The notes below the pieces were generated by a model. That model saw nothing but the letters and a program-made list of their open reading frames with translations. It had not been told where the DNA came from and made no database searches. Positions 7,908-16,644 of a DNA stretch of 64,000 nt are shown here, piece by piece. The DNA is taken from NCBI GenBank assembly GCA_016712445.1, contig JADJRB010000001.1:248001-312000 (forward strand), written 5' to 3'. The translations under genes were made by a program, and so were the position numbers. How positions within the stretch are numbered: position 1 is the first letter of the stretch; each line of letters opens with the position of its first letter. Source of the DNA: Acidobacteriota bacterium. Its GTDB lineage: Bacteria > Pseudomonadota > Alphaproteobacteria > Caulobacterales > Hyphomonadaceae.

Positions 7908-8306
7908 TCAGGTGACGGGGACAGCCTCCCCGGCCGCGGCGTCGCTGGCCTGCGCCGCCGGATCGGCAGGCGCGGCGACGTCGGTGCCGGCATCGGTTGA
8001 CACTTCAGCCGAGCCGGTTGACGCGGCGCCGGATTCCGGTTGCGCCTCGGGCGGTGGCGGCGGAGGCGCGGGCGGCGCGGGCGGCGGCAGGTATTGCGCG
8101 TACCGCTCGAGGATCAGCTGGTTGGCGCCGGCATCGGCGAGCGCGAGCTGGACGAGGTATTTCTCGTCCTCGGCGCGGGCCGCCTGCTCGTCCGCGAGTT
8201 CTTTCTTCAGGCGCACCTCGGTCGCCTCGCGCCGGGCGATCGACGCGATCTGGTCATCCTTGGCGGCCGCGCGCGCCGCGAAGGTCATCTGGGTAGGGTC
8301 TTGCAT
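7908..8306 (-). CDS. Hypothetical late phage protein, coiled coil plus Pro-rich tail
   Basis: A 132-residue protein. Residues about 12-65 are highly charged and likely coiled coil (AARAAAKDDQIASIARREA, then KKELADEQAARAEDEKYL). A proline run follows near residue 75, then an acidic Ala/Ser/Thr-rich tail. No signal peptide or enzyme motif. The ATG at 8306 has GAGGAG about seven bases upstream; the longer frame from 8456 is rejected because it runs into the preceding gene in a different, arginine-rich composition. It is the last gene before the late terminator. Function unknown. Confidence 0.65.
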   Translation of the reverse strand: MQDPTQMTFAARAAAKDDQIASIARREATEVRLKKELADEQAARAEDEKYLVQLALADAGANQLILERYAQYLPPPAPPAPPPPPPEAQPESGAASTGSAEVSTDAGTDVAAPADPAAQASDAAAGEAVPVT

Positions 8307-8359
8307 GTCGCAGCTCCTCTGCGGGGTGGGTGGCGCCCGCTTCCGGGCGCCGGAACGGA

Positions 8360-9385
8360 TCAGGGATCGAAGCGGTAGCCGTGCAGGATCATCTCGACCG
8401 GCACCGGCGTGGCCGGGTTCCAGGTGCCGCACCAGTCGGCCCAGCGGCAGCGCCACAGCTCGGTGACGGGGAACATGGGGACCGTGTCCGGCGGGAAGCG
8501 CAGGTTGGGCGGCGTGCCGCCCTGGGCGGCCCAGGCCGCGACCTGCGCCGGCGTGATGACGAGCTCGTCGGTCCAGCCATCGGTCAGCGAGGTCGCGCGC
8601 ATCGTCACCCGGCCCGGCCGGCGGACGATCTCCCAGCGCACGCGGTGGCCGGAAAGGTCCTTGTTCACCGCCTTCATGCGGTAGCCGCCGGAGCCGTTGT
8701 GCAGGTTATACTCGAGGCGCCCCTGCATGTACTCGAAGTCGAATTCGTGGCCGCCTTCGGCGCTGCCCTCGGAGTAGAGCCAGAGCGGGTTGTAGACGAC
8801 GCCCGGCACGACGCGCGGGATCGTCGCCTCGGTGACGTAATGGCCCTGCGTTTTCGCCAGCTTCTTCTCGGCTTCCCACTTGATCGCCGCGCCGGTCGTG
8901 CCGGTGAGCCGGTGGATCAGCGCGCCGTCAGCTGTCGGAACGAGATTGCCGAACGCGAAGGAGAAGCCGTCCGGCATCTTGCCGGGCTGCGCCCCCTCGA
9001 TCGGGTGATAAACCTGGTTGTAGTTCTGGTAGGCGACCGACTGCGTGGGGAAGAGGGTCAGGCCCGTCGCCGGCGGCGGCACGTCCGGCGTCACCATCAG
9101 GAAGGTGCCGAGCTGGCGCCACAGGCGCTGCGCTTCGGCGAGGCGCTCGGCGCGCCCGGTCTCAAGGCTCGCGAGCTGGGCGCGGGTGGCGGCCAGCTCG
9201 GCCTCGAGGGCGGCGGCCTTCTGCGTCAATGCCTCGACCTCGACCGGATCGGGCTCGATTGCGGCGACCGCCGCGTTGAGGCTCTGCAGCAGCTCCGCGA
9301 CTTGCGGGTCGGTCTGCGCCTGCGCCGGCGGCGAGAGGACAAGGGCAAGGCCGAGCGCAAGCGCGGCCATCAGGGAACGGATCAT
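8360..9385 (-). CDS. Exported protein with coiled coil and GH16-like domain
   Basis: A 341-residue protein. The N-terminus MIRSLMAALALGLALVLSPP ending in AQA is a classic signal peptide. A coiled coil follows (about residues 45-90). The C-terminal 230 residues resemble a concanavalin A-like glycoside hydrolase family 16 fold: the motif HEFDFEYMQG matches the E-x-D-x-E catalytic signature, and RLEYNLHNGSGGYRM followed by HRVRWEIV fits the downstream strands of GH16. Inferred role: cleavage or binding of an envelope or capsule glycan. The ATG overlaps the preceding gene by four bases (ATGA), with AAGGAGA upstream. The family call needs a profile search. Confidence 0.6.
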   Translation of the reverse strand: MIRSLMAALALGLALVLSPPAQAQTDPQVAELLQSLNAAVAAIEPDPVEVEALTQKAAALEAELAATRAQLASLETGRAERLAEAQRLWRQLGTFLMVTPDVPPPATGLTLFPTQSVAYQNYNQVYHPIEGAQPGKMPDGFSFAFGNLVPTADGALIHRLTGTTGAAIKWEAEKKLAKTQGHYVTEATIPRVVPGVVYNPLWLYSEGSAEGGHEFDFEYMQGRLEYNLHNGSGGYRMKAVNKDLSGHRVRWEIVRRPGRVTMRATSLTDGWTDELVITPAQVAAWAAQGGTPPNLRFPPDTVPMFPVTELWRCRWADWCGTWNPATPVPVEMILHGYRFDP

Positions 9386-9873
9386 GTCGGGTCTCCTTTT
9401 GGGGTCCGGACGCGGCGGCGCCCCGGCTTCGGGTTTTCGGGAACGGCCTCGGCGCGCAGCGCATCGAGATCCTCTCGGAGGTATTTCAGCGAGGTGCGCA
9501 GCTCGGTGATCTCGGCCGTCTTGTGGCCCTTGTCTTCGCGCAGCGCCCGCTCCTCCTTGCGCAGCTCGCTGATCAGGCCGTCCATCGAATGGATGTGCGC
9601 CTCCATGCGGGCGAGCTGGGCGCGCATGTCGGACAGGCGCGGGCGCGCGAAGAACCAGTGATCGACCGCCATGCCGATGCCGACGGCGGCGAAGTACGAG
9701 ACGACCAGCGCGGGCGGCGAGGACAACGCCGGGCCAGCCGTCTCGATATTCTGGGCATACCAGCTGAACGCCACCCCCATGACACCGAGCACGGCGACGA
9801 GCCGTCCCCACGGCGTGGAGGCCTGGGCGGCCTGCTGGATGGCAGCGGCAGGGGTCACGTCCGCCCCGCTCAT
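9382..9873 (-). CDS. Membrane protein with C-terminal coiled coil, possible holin
   Basis: A 163-residue protein with two predicted membrane segments (LVAVLGVMGVAFSWYAQ at about residues 25-41 and PALVVSYFAAVGIGMAVDHW at about 53-72) and a long charged coiled coil (residues 80-150), ending in a basic tail. Two short transmembrane helices in a small late protein next to lysis-type genes suggest a holin or holin-like function, but no family motif is recognised. Start at 9873 chosen by its overlap with the upstream DUF1508 gene (ATGA) and reasonable composition; the longer Arg-rich extension is rejected. Confidence 0.6.
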   Translation of the reverse strand: MSGADVTPAAAIQQAAQASTPWGRLVAVLGVMGVAFSWYAQNIETAGPALSSPPALVVSYFAAVGIGMAVDHWFFARPRLSDMRAQLARMEAHIHSMDGLISELRKEERALREDKGHKTAEITELRTSLKYLREDLDALRAEAVPENPKPGRRRVRTPKGDPT

Positions 9874-10043
9874 GCCGAGACCGTCCGGACCGGCGCGCCG
9901 CCGCTGCCCTTGACGAGCATGATCGCCCGGTCGCAATCTGCCTCGCGGTTGTACCCCTCACCGGAGGCGAGGATCTTCCCGTTGCGGGCGCGCAGCCGCC
10001 ACCGCCACTTGTGGGCGGCGTCGCAATACTTCTCGAATTTCAT
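9870..10043 (-). CDS. YegP/DUF1508 family small protein
   Basis: A 57-residue protein: MKFEKYCDAAHKWRWRLRA, then NGKILASGEGYNREADCDRA and IMLVKGS. This is one DUF1508 (YegP) repeat, a compact beta-alpha unit with the invariant WRWRL, NG-I-ASGEGY and late hydrophobic helix. GGAG lies seven bases before the ATG, and its stop overlaps the start of the next gene (ATGA), so it is part of the late operon. YegP-like proteins are small and of unclear function; phages often carry one. Confidence 0.88.
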   Translation of the reverse strand: MKFEKYCDAAHKWRWRLRARNGKILASGEGYNREADCDRAIMLVKGSGGAPVRTVSA

Positions 10044-10076
10044 GGCCTCGCTCCGTCAGCCTGCGGATGAAAGGGG

Positions 10077-10121
10077 GCGCCCGGCCAGTCACATCCCCGC
10101 CAAGAGGACCCGGCCGGGCGC
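10077..10121 (-). other. Long GC-rich inverted repeat upstream of DUF1508 gene
   Basis: Ten-base perfect arms (GCGCCCGGCC and GGCCGGGCGC) with a 25-base loop. On the minus strand it is followed only by CCCTTTC, so it is a weak terminator at best; it may act as a processing or translational hairpin between the gene ending at 10160 and the DUF1508 gene. Confidence 0.5.
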
Positions 10122-10159
10122 AGCGCGCGGCGCCAGAATTTCGCCGCGCGGGTCGGGGC

Positions 10160-10471
10160 TCAGCCCTTGGCCTTGATCCGGGCCGCTTCGGCCTGGATCA
10201 AGGCGCTGGTCTCGCGCAGGCGGGCGCGGGCCGCATCGATGTCCTCGCGGCGATATCCGCCGGCGACGATCTTGCGCAGCTGCGCGGCATCGGCGTCGAG
10301 ATGCTTGTCGAAATTGCCCTTGCCCTGCGCCGAGAGCATCGCCCAGGCGAAGGCGCGGTCGATATAGCTCTCGGCAACCGAGATGATCGTGGCATCGGTC
10401 TTGGCGCCAATGAGATCGAAGGCGAGGTCTTTCACGGCCGCGACTTGCTTGATGGTCTTGATGGGGTCCAT
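10160..10471 (-). CDS. Hypothetical late phage protein
   Basis: A 103-residue, helical, mixed-charge protein starting MDPIKTIKQVAAVKDLAFDL, with no signal peptide and no cysteine motif. The C-terminal half (ARARLRETSALIQAEAARIK) is likely coiled coil. AGGAGG lies about 11 bases before the ATG. It sits between a lipoprotein gene and the DUF1508 gene in the late operon. Function not recognised. Confidence 0.6.
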   Translation of the reverse strand: MDPIKTIKQVAAVKDLAFDLIGAKTDATIISVAESYIDRAFAWAMLSAQGKGNFDKHLDADAAQLRKIVAGGYRREDIDAARARLRETSALIQAEAARIKAKG

Positions 10472-10521
10472 AGGCTTTCAGGCCTCCTGTAGGGTTGGGT
10501 TGAGGGGGAGACGGGCGCGGC

Positions 10522-11001
10522 CTACTCGCCGCGCAGGTCGTTCACGGCTTCGGCGATCAGCGGGCCGTGCAGCGCCCAGACTTCCTGCAGCTGGCGCGCG
10601 GCTTCGAGCACCTTGATCGCCGCGCTGTCATCGCTGGCCGACAGGGCGCGGGCCTTGGACACCTCCGCGAGCGCCGCCCAGCCAAGCTCGGCCGACGAAG
10701 TGACGCGGCCATCGATGGCGGCCACCTTGAGGCACGTCGCCTCCTGCGCCGCGCGCAGGTCGGCGTCCGGCTCGGTGCCCGACGCAAGGCAGAGATCCTT
10801 GCCGGTCGAGAGCGCCGACTGGTACCAGGTCAGCGTGCAGGCGACGCCGCCTTCGATGCCGTCCGCACCGTCGCAGACCTCGGCATAGGGCGTGCCATTG
10901 GCCGTCGCGAGGACCGGCTGCAACAGCGCGCATCCGGACACGTTGCCGAGTGAGAAGGCGGCAAGCACGCTGGCCGCGAGGGTCTTCAGGTTACTGAACA
11001 T
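10522..11001 (-). CDS. Putative lipoprotein of the late region
   Basis: A 159-residue protein with an N-terminal hydrophobic segment (TLAASVLAAFSLGNVSGC) ending in a possible lipobox (VSGC). The mature part has three more cysteines (VCDGADG, GGVACTL and ATCLKV) and a helical Ala-rich C-terminal half. AAGGA lies eight bases before the ATG. Position directly after the endolysin gene suggests a lysis role such as an outer-membrane spanin partner, but no spanin signature is visible, so this is only a suggestion. Confidence 0.6.
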   Translation of the reverse strand: MFSNLKTLAASVLAAFSLGNVSGCALLQPVLATANGTPYAEVCDGADGIEGGVACTLTWYQSALSTGKDLCLASGTEPDADLRAAQEATCLKVAAIDGRVTSSAELGWAALAEVSKARALSASDDSAAIKVLEAARQLQEVWALHGPLIAEAVNDLRGE

Positions 11002-11013
11002 GTGAGGTTCCTT

Positions 11014-11562
11014 TCAGGCTTCATTGGCGGACAGCCCGCCGGTAGGTTTCAGGATCACGCGGCGCACGTTGGCGGGCGCACCGATGGCAAAGTGCCGGCG
11101 GGCGCCGAGCAGCCGGTCGCGGTCGAGACGGACGATCGAGACGGCGTCGCCCTGGTTGCCGCCGAGGACATGGAAGGCGGCCGCATCCTCGCCGACATAC
11201 AGGCCGACATGGCCGGAGGTTTGGCCGCGCCGGAACACGAGCACGTCGCCAAGCTGCGGATCGCCCGGCGTCTTCTCGCCCCAGCGCAGCCAGCTGCGGG
11301 CCCATAGCGCGTTCGCATTCACCGGCTTGCCGGCGCGCTTCGCGACGACGGCCATCCAGAGTCCGCACCAGGGCACGGCGTCAGACGTGAAGGCGTCCGC
11401 GATGGCCGGGACGGCGACTTCGCGCGCCCAGCCCATGATGACCGGGTTATCTTCCGTGCCCGGACCTTCGAGCGTGCCGAACGTCGCGAGGCCCTCGAGC
11501 AGCATGCGCGGCGCGCCCTCGCGGGCAAGCCAGGCATAAGCGGCGGGCAGGTCACGGGACAT
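11014..11562 (-). CDS. Endolysin, CHAP-like TIGR02594-type peptidase
   Basis: A 182-residue protein. The region DAVPWCGLWMAVVAKRAGK holds the putative catalytic cysteine in a PWC motif, and SGHVGLYVGEDAAAFHVLGG holds the histidine, the arrangement of the NlpC/CHAP-related TIGR02594 family found in phages. The N-terminal region starts LPAAYAWLAREGAPRMLLEG. No signal peptide, so it would need a holin or similar. Its start overlaps the tail-spike stop by 11 bases. Likely cleaves peptidoglycan cross-links at lysis; a tail-associated role is possible. Confidence 0.78.
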   Translation of the reverse strand: MSRDLPAAYAWLAREGAPRMLLEGLATFGTLEGPGTEDNPVIMGWAREVAVPAIADAFTSDAVPWCGLWMAVVAKRAGKPVNANALWARSWLRWGEKTPGDPQLGDVLVFRRGQTSGHVGLYVGEDAAAFHVLGGNQGDAVSIVRLDRDRLLGARRHFAIGAPANVRRVILKPTGGLSANEA

Positions 11563-14500
11563 AGCAGACCTTTGCGGTGACGGATTCGACCGCCACCTCC
11601 TCGCCCGTGTTGGCCAACGTGCCGGTGATGTAGATCGTCCAGTCGGCCGACGTATCGACGCTCGTCAGGACGTGTGCAGATGATCCGTCGCCGACGCCGC
11701 TGGCGAGGTTGGCCGGGCTGATCTGCGATGACTGGCTGTTGCGGTTGCGGATGCGCCCCCGCCAGGTGCGCGACACGTTGGTCGTGACCGTGGACGACAT
11801 CGGCGCGCCGCCCGCCATGCTGCCATTGCGAATCCTGAAGACCTTGTTGTTGGCGCTCGAAGTCCACGACAAGGCGACTTCGAGATCGACGTATCCGTTG
11901 GGGCCCATCGCCCCTCCGGGGATCGTGATCGACCGGAGGGCGGTCTCGGTCGTGTCGCCGGTGTGGGCCTGCTTCACATGGTTCGAATAGACCGTGTATT
12001 CCAGCGGCAGGAACTTCTGCTTCACCAGCTGCGGCGCTTCGTTGAACATCCCGCCCGGTGCATTGCAACGCACGGTGTCCGGATCGACCAGGAAGTCGAC
12101 ATGCGTCGAGATGATCTTGATGCCGAGGCGGCCGGTCGTGATCTTCGCGTTGGCGTCGAAATTCGACAGCGTGCCGCGCGACAGGATGCCGTCGACGGTG
12201 ACCGTGGCGAAGGGCGCCTTGCCCGACGGCCATTGCGGGAGCGCCACGTTCTTGAAGTGCGCGATCGAGCCCCACTGGATGATCGCCTCGGACGCGCCGG
12301 CGTCGCTCGTCTCGATCGAGCCGTTCGAGATCATGCAGTCTCGGACCTTGCCGCCGCCCGTGCCCGAGCCACCGATGCTGATTCCGTAGGCCCGGTAGTC
12401 CTTGAAGTTGAAGGCGTTGAGGTGATGGCCGCCGTCGCGCCAGCCGGGGTTCTGGCTCGACACGCTCCAGCTGACGCGCACGCGCTCAGTCTCCAGCCCC
12501 ATCGTGATGAAGTTCGCGCAGTCTTCGAGCTTCACGCCGGAATCGTAATCGGTGATCTGGATATTGCCGAGGAAGCCGCGCAGGCAGCCGATCGGCCGGA
12601 CCGCACGCACCGAGACATCCGGTCCGCCGAGCGGGTTGCCCTGATCGCCTGCGGCGACGATGTCGTTGATGAAGACGTTGTCACAGTTGACCGGCGCGAG
12701 CCCGAAGCCGCGGCCGCTCCACTGGATGTCTTCGGCGAGGAAGAACTGCGCGCGCGACGCCGAAATGAACGAGCCGTTCTTGCGTGCGTTCGGCGCCCGG
12801 ATCGACCGCAGCCGCACTTCGCGGCAATAGTCCGCGTTGAGCAGGTAATCCGTACTCGTCGGATTGATGTTGAGGCCTTTCAGGATCAGGCGCTCGAGTT
12901 CGACGCTGTCATACGACAGCATCCGCAGGAAGCCGTCCGCCTCGCCCGTCCCGTCCGCAATGCCCGAGAGGTCGAGGATCGCATCCGTAAGTACGAGCTG
13001 CCCGCCGAACGGGATCTTCCGGCCCGTCACCACACCGGTCAGGCCGGCGCCGTTGGTCGGGTCCGCCGGATCGAACGCCTGGTTCATCCGCATGTCCCAG
13101 ACGATCGCCTTGTCGAACGTCAGCGTCGTGCCGGAGATCGCGGTGATCGTCCGGTAGCAGATGGGCCAGCTGCCGTTATAGGTGTCGGAGAACAGGGCGA
13201 ACGTGTCTCCGACCGCGAGGTCGCTCGGGGTCGCGTCAACCACCGCCTGCCGCGTGCCGGCCGTGTAGCTGACGCCGTAGGTGGTGCCGAACGTGCCGAC
13301 ATTCGAACGGATGGCGTAGCGCGTCCCGGCCGTGTCTTCGCTGGCCGCCGTGTAGAACGGCTTCAGGGTCGCGCCGTTGCCCTTGAGCCGGAAGCCGCCG
13401 GACGGTGTGATGATCCGCCCTTCCCAGGGATAGGTCTTGCCCGGCTCGGCGCAGAGCGGCTTGCCATAGGCGACGGCGTCTTCGAGGCGCGACAGGTTCA
13501 GCGCGGATTCGCCCGAGGTCATGCCGAAGTACTCGAGGCTGCGCTCGCCTTCGAACGGCATGTTGATCAGCGCCGGCGCGGGCAGCTGCGCCTCAGGCAC
13601 CTTGCCGCCGCTATCGAGTTCAGCAAGGCCGTTGGCCGCGCCCTTGAGCGACGTTGCGAGCTTTCCGGCGAGCTGCGTGGTCAGCGCCGCCTGCGCCCGC
13701 GCGTCGGTGAAATACTTGTTGGTCGCACCTTCGGCCAGCGCGTCGGTCGAGCCCGGCGATGCGACGATCTCGACATAGGCCGAGCCCGACCAGCGGAACG
13801 CCTTGCCGTTGTCGATCGTGACGTAGATCTTGCCGGTCTCGCCAGTGCCGGGCAGCGCCGCGAAGTTCGCCGCCTCGATCACATCGTCGACATAGGACGG
13901 CAGCTGGCCGGCCGGCACCTTGCCCGAACCGTCAAGGCTGGCGACGCCGCTCGCCGCGCCCTTCTGCGTCAGAGGCACCGAGGCCGCCGCTGCGGCAGCG
14001 CCGGCCGTGTCCGCCGCCAGCTTGGCGAAGGCGGTGGTCGCGACCTGCGTGGTGTCGGTGCCGGGCGCGGCCGTTGGCGCGGTCGGCACGCCGGTCATCG
14101 CCAGATTGTCGGTGTCGATGGCGATGGCATCGATGGCGTCGGACAGCTTCTTGAGCGTGTTGCGCGCGTCTGCCACGCCGTCCCGGAGTTCGGTGCGCAA
14201 GCCGTCAACCAGTTCCTGGTTGCCGGCGTTGACGACGCCGCCATTGACGATGAACGGCGCCAGGATCACGTCGAGCATCGAGCCGCCCGGCTGGATGTCC
14301 TCGAGATAGCTGACCCATTCCTCGCCGTTCCAGACGAGCGGCCGCAGCGGGATGTCCGGCTGCGAATAGTCGCCGTGCAGGTGGCCGACAGCCGGCGCGA
14401 CCGGCAGCGAGATGCCGTGCGACATGTCGAACAGGTTGAGCCCTTCGAGCGTCTCCCAGAGGAATCGCTCGGGATAGCGGTACTCGGTCGCCTGCGCATT

Positions 14501-14659
14501 CGCGATCAGGATCGCCGACCGCTCCCAGAGATCCTCGAGGCGCTCGCGCAGCGTCTCGATCGAATCGGGCGCCCCGAACTCCGGCAGGATCTCGGGCTGG
14601 ACCTTTGTCGCAGCATCAGACAACGCCGCAATAGCGGACGTGCGCACAGCATAAGCCAT
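11552..14659 (-). CDS. Tail spike / tail fibre protein with beta-helix domain
   Basis: A 1035-residue host-recognition protein. The N-terminal 190 residues are a particle-binding region. Next come fibre-type repeats: TAPTAAPGTDTTQVATTAFA, two copies of a KGAASGVASLDGSGKVPAGQLP-like unit and an LAEGATNKYFTDARAQAAL unit. The centre (about residues 390-790) has repeating short strands and glycine/asparagine turns typical of right-handed beta-helix pectate-lyase-like spikes. The C-terminus is a separate beta-rich domain. Inferred function: binding and possibly cleavage of a surface polysaccharide. AAGGAG precedes the ATG. Confidence 0.85.
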   Translation of the reverse strand: MAYAVRTSAIAALSDAATKVQPEILPEFGAPDSIETLRERLEDLWERSAILIANAQATEYRYPERFLWETLEGLNLFDMSHGISLPVAPAVGHLHGDYSQPDIPLRPLVWNGEEWVSYLEDIQPGGSMLDVILAPFIVNGGVVNAGNQELVDGLRTELRDGVADARNTLKKLSDAIDAIAIDTDNLAMTGVPTAPTAAPGTDTTQVATTAFAKLAADTAGAAAAAASVPLTQKGAASGVASLDGSGKVPAGQLPSYVDDVIEAANFAALPGTGETGKIYVTIDNGKAFRWSGSAYVEIVASPGSTDALAEGATNKYFTDARAQAALTTQLAGKLATSLKGAANGLAELDSGGKVPEAQLPAPALINMPFEGERSLEYFGMTSGESALNLSRLEDAVAYGKPLCAEPGKTYPWEGRIITPSGGFRLKGNGATLKPFYTAASEDTAGTRYAIRSNVGTFGTTYGVSYTAGTRQAVVDATPSDLAVGDTFALFSDTYNGSWPICYRTITAISGTTLTFDKAIVWDMRMNQAFDPADPTNGAGLTGVVTGRKIPFGGQLVLTDAILDLSGIADGTGEADGFLRMLSYDSVELERLILKGLNINPTSTDYLLNADYCREVRLRSIRAPNARKNGSFISASRAQFFLAEDIQWSGRGFGLAPVNCDNVFINDIVAAGDQGNPLGGPDVSVRAVRPIGCLRGFLGNIQITDYDSGVKLEDCANFITMGLETERVRVSWSVSSQNPGWRDGGHHLNAFNFKDYRAYGISIGGSGTGGGKVRDCMISNGSIETSDAGASEAIIQWGSIAHFKNVALPQWPSGKAPFATVTVDGILSRGTLSNFDANAKITTGRLGIKIISTHVDFLVDPDTVRCNAPGGMFNEAPQLVKQKFLPLEYTVYSNHVKQAHTGDTTETALRSITIPGGAMGPNGYVDLEVALSWTSSANNKVFRIRNGSMAGGAPMSSTVTTNVSRTWRGRIRNRNSQSSQISPANLASGVGDGSSAHVLTSVDTSADWTIYITGTLANTGEEVAVESVTAKVCYVP

Positions 14660-14719
14660 GTCAGGGCTCCTTTGAGGTGAAGGAAGGGACGCGGACGCCG
14701 GCGGCCGGCGCGGCCCGCG

Positions 14720-16159
14720 TCAGAACGGGTTGATGTCGCCGCCGCCCGGGCCGCCGCCGCCCGGGCCACCGCCGCCGCCGCCCGAGACAGCCGGGTTGAC
14801 GGTGACGCGGTGCTGGACCTGCGAGGAAACACCGGACGGGTTCGTCGCCGTGACGGTCACGTCATAGACGCCGATGGCCGAAGGCACGCCGCGCAGCTCG
14901 CCGCTCGACAGCGCCGTGCCGCCCGGCTGGCCGGTGACCCCGATGGTCAGGCCGGAGAAGCTGAAGGCGCCGCCGTTGACATACTGGGCGTAGCGCACCG
15001 GCGGCAGGGTCTGGCCAAGCGTCATGGTGATCGCCGGGATCGACGACCAGACAGGCGCGGCGCCGGCCGAGACGTTGACCGTCTGCAGGGCCTGCACCGC
15101 CGCGCCGAAGGCGTCGGTCGCGGTCCAGGTGATGGTGTAGTTGCCCGCCGTCGTGGGCACGCCCGACAGCACGCCGTCGCTGACCGACAGGCCCGGGGGC
15201 ACACCGGTTGCGGTGATCGTGAGGGCATAGGCCGGTGTCGTGCCCGCCAGGATGAAACTGCGGGCGTGCAGGAAGCCGACGCCGGCGCCCTGGACGACAT
15301 TCCAGACCGGCAGCGCGACCCAGCTCGGCGGCGTCGTGGGCGGCGACAGCGGGTCATAGCTGTGCAGGGTGATCTCGACCGTGTCGGCGAGCCCGCTCTC
15401 GTCGGTGACGCGGAAGGTGACGGTTGCCGGCGCCTGGATCGGCGGAGCCGCGCGCGCGAGGATCGCGCCGGTCAGTGTCACGCCGGTCGGCAACGCATCG
15501 AGCGCCTCGAAGGTGCGGTTCTCGGCCGGCGAATCCGGATCCGTGACCAGCGTGTTGAGGTCGACGATCGTGCCGCTCGAGCCTGCCTCGAAAGCATAGG
15601 ACCGGTCGACGCCGAAGGCCGGCGCAACGGGCGGGTGATAGGTGGCAAGGCGGCGCAGCTCGGCGAGCACATAGGCCGAAGCCGAGCCCTGCGAGGCCAT
15701 GAGGTAGAAGTCCTCCGCGTCGAAGGTGGCCAGGATCGTATGCGGCAGGACGCGCGGCCGGTAGCGCTCGTCGTCGAACAGCACCGTCACACGCGGGTCG
15801 GTGATCACCGTCCCCTCGAGCGCGTCATGATCGCCGAGCGGCGTCGGATAGAGGCCGGAGGCCGCGATCAGGTCGGCAAGGTTTGCCGCGATCAGGTCGA
15901 GCGGCTGGCCGGACGCGAGGCCTGCGGCGATGGCCGCGATATCGGCCCCTTGCCCTTCGAGATCCTCGACCAGGGCGGCCGCCGCGAGGCGGTGCACGTC
16001 AAGCGCGGCGAGATACCAGGCGAGCGTCTTGACCGGCCCGCCGCGCCGCGTCGTGACCGTGCCGTCGCCGCCGAAATCGGCGGGCTCGTTGATCACCTTG
16101 CCGAGGGTGTCGACATCGGTGCCGGCATCGATCAGTTGCTGGGCGGTCGGTGCGGGCAT
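14720..16159 (-). CDS. Phage tail protein with putative Ig-like domains
   Basis: A 479-residue protein. The N-terminal 180 residues are helical (MPAPTAQQLIDAGTDVDTLG) and may attach to the tail. The rest holds three He_PIG/cadherin-like modules, seen as repeated PTGVTLTGAIL, PPGLSVSDGVLSGVPTTAG and GGTALSSGELRGVPSAIG loops. The last 20 residues are almost only glycine and proline before a DINPF end. Such Ig-like domains are common surface-binding decorations of tail proteins. Start codon shares bases with the upstream stop (TGATG). Confidence 0.75.
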   Translation of the reverse strand: MPAPTAQQLIDAGTDVDTLGKVINEPADFGGDGTVTTRRGGPVKTLAWYLAALDVHRLAAAALVEDLEGQGADIAAIAAGLASGQPLDLIAANLADLIAASGLYPTPLGDHDALEGTVITDPRVTVLFDDERYRPRVLPHTILATFDAEDFYLMASQGSASAYVLAELRRLATYHPPVAPAFGVDRSYAFEAGSSGTIVDLNTLVTDPDSPAENRTFEALDALPTGVTLTGAILARAAPPIQAPATVTFRVTDESGLADTVEITLHSYDPLSPPTTPPSWVALPVWNVVQGAGVGFLHARSFILAGTTPAYALTITATGVPPGLSVSDGVLSGVPTTAGNYTITWTATDAFGAAVQALQTVNVSAGAAPVWSSIPAITMTLGQTLPPVRYAQYVNGGAFSFSGLTIGVTGQPGGTALSSGELRGVPSAIGVYDVTVTATNPSGVSSQVQHRVTVNPAVSGGGGGGPGGGGPGGGDINPF

Positions 16160-16644
16160 CAGGCGGCTCCCATGTTGGCCGGGATGGTTTCATTGACGAG
16201 CAGGTCAAAGAGGTTGACCGCCGCGAGCGCGCCTTCGCCGTACTCGGCGAGGAAGGCGAGCGTGTCGAAGTCCTCGGGCTCGATCGCTTCGATCCGCAGG
16301 CTGACATTCCAGCGCCAGCGCCCGGTCGTGATCTCGCTGGCCTGGGCGAGCGAAGCGAACCGGCAGGCAAAAGTGCGGCAACCGTCGCGGCTCATGCCGG
16401 GCAGCCAGAGGTCCGCCTCGAAGACGCTGCCCGTCACTTTCTGGGCAAAGGCTGTCAGGATGTCCTGCTCGAGTGCCGAGAGGCGCAGCGCGAACGTGTA
16501 GACGCCCGGCACATGGTCGAAGCGCCGGCGCTCCTCCTGCCAGCCGGTGTCCATCTCGAAGGCCTCGACGCCGAAGTCCGGCGTCAGGGTCTGCGACTGG
16601 AAGATCGGGCGCGGCAGGGCGCGCGGCCAGGTCAGCCTCGTCAT
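16159..16644 (-). CDS. Hypothetical phage tail protein
   Basis: A 161-residue protein starting MTRLTWPRALPRPIFQSQTL, with a beta-rich centre (GVYTFALRLSALEQDILTAF and DGCRTFACRFASLAQASE) and a short helical end. It sits between TipJ and the Ig-like protein with overlapping stop/start codons (ATGA and TGATG), the usual place of small distal-tail accessory proteins. No family is recognised with confidence. Confidence 0.65.
   Translation of the reverse strand: MTRLTWPRALPRPIFQSQTLTPDFGVEAFEMDTGWQEERRRFDHVPGVYTFALRLSALEQDILTAFAQKVTGSVFEADLWLPGMSRDGCRTFACRFASLAQASEITTGRWRWNVSLRIEAIEPEDFDTLAFLAEYGEGALAAVNLFDLLVNETIPANMGAA

Noticed and set aside
11963..14680. Long plus-strand open frame opposite the tail spike
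   Set aside because: Composition dominated by Arg and Val/Asp runs, no start context; antisense shadow.
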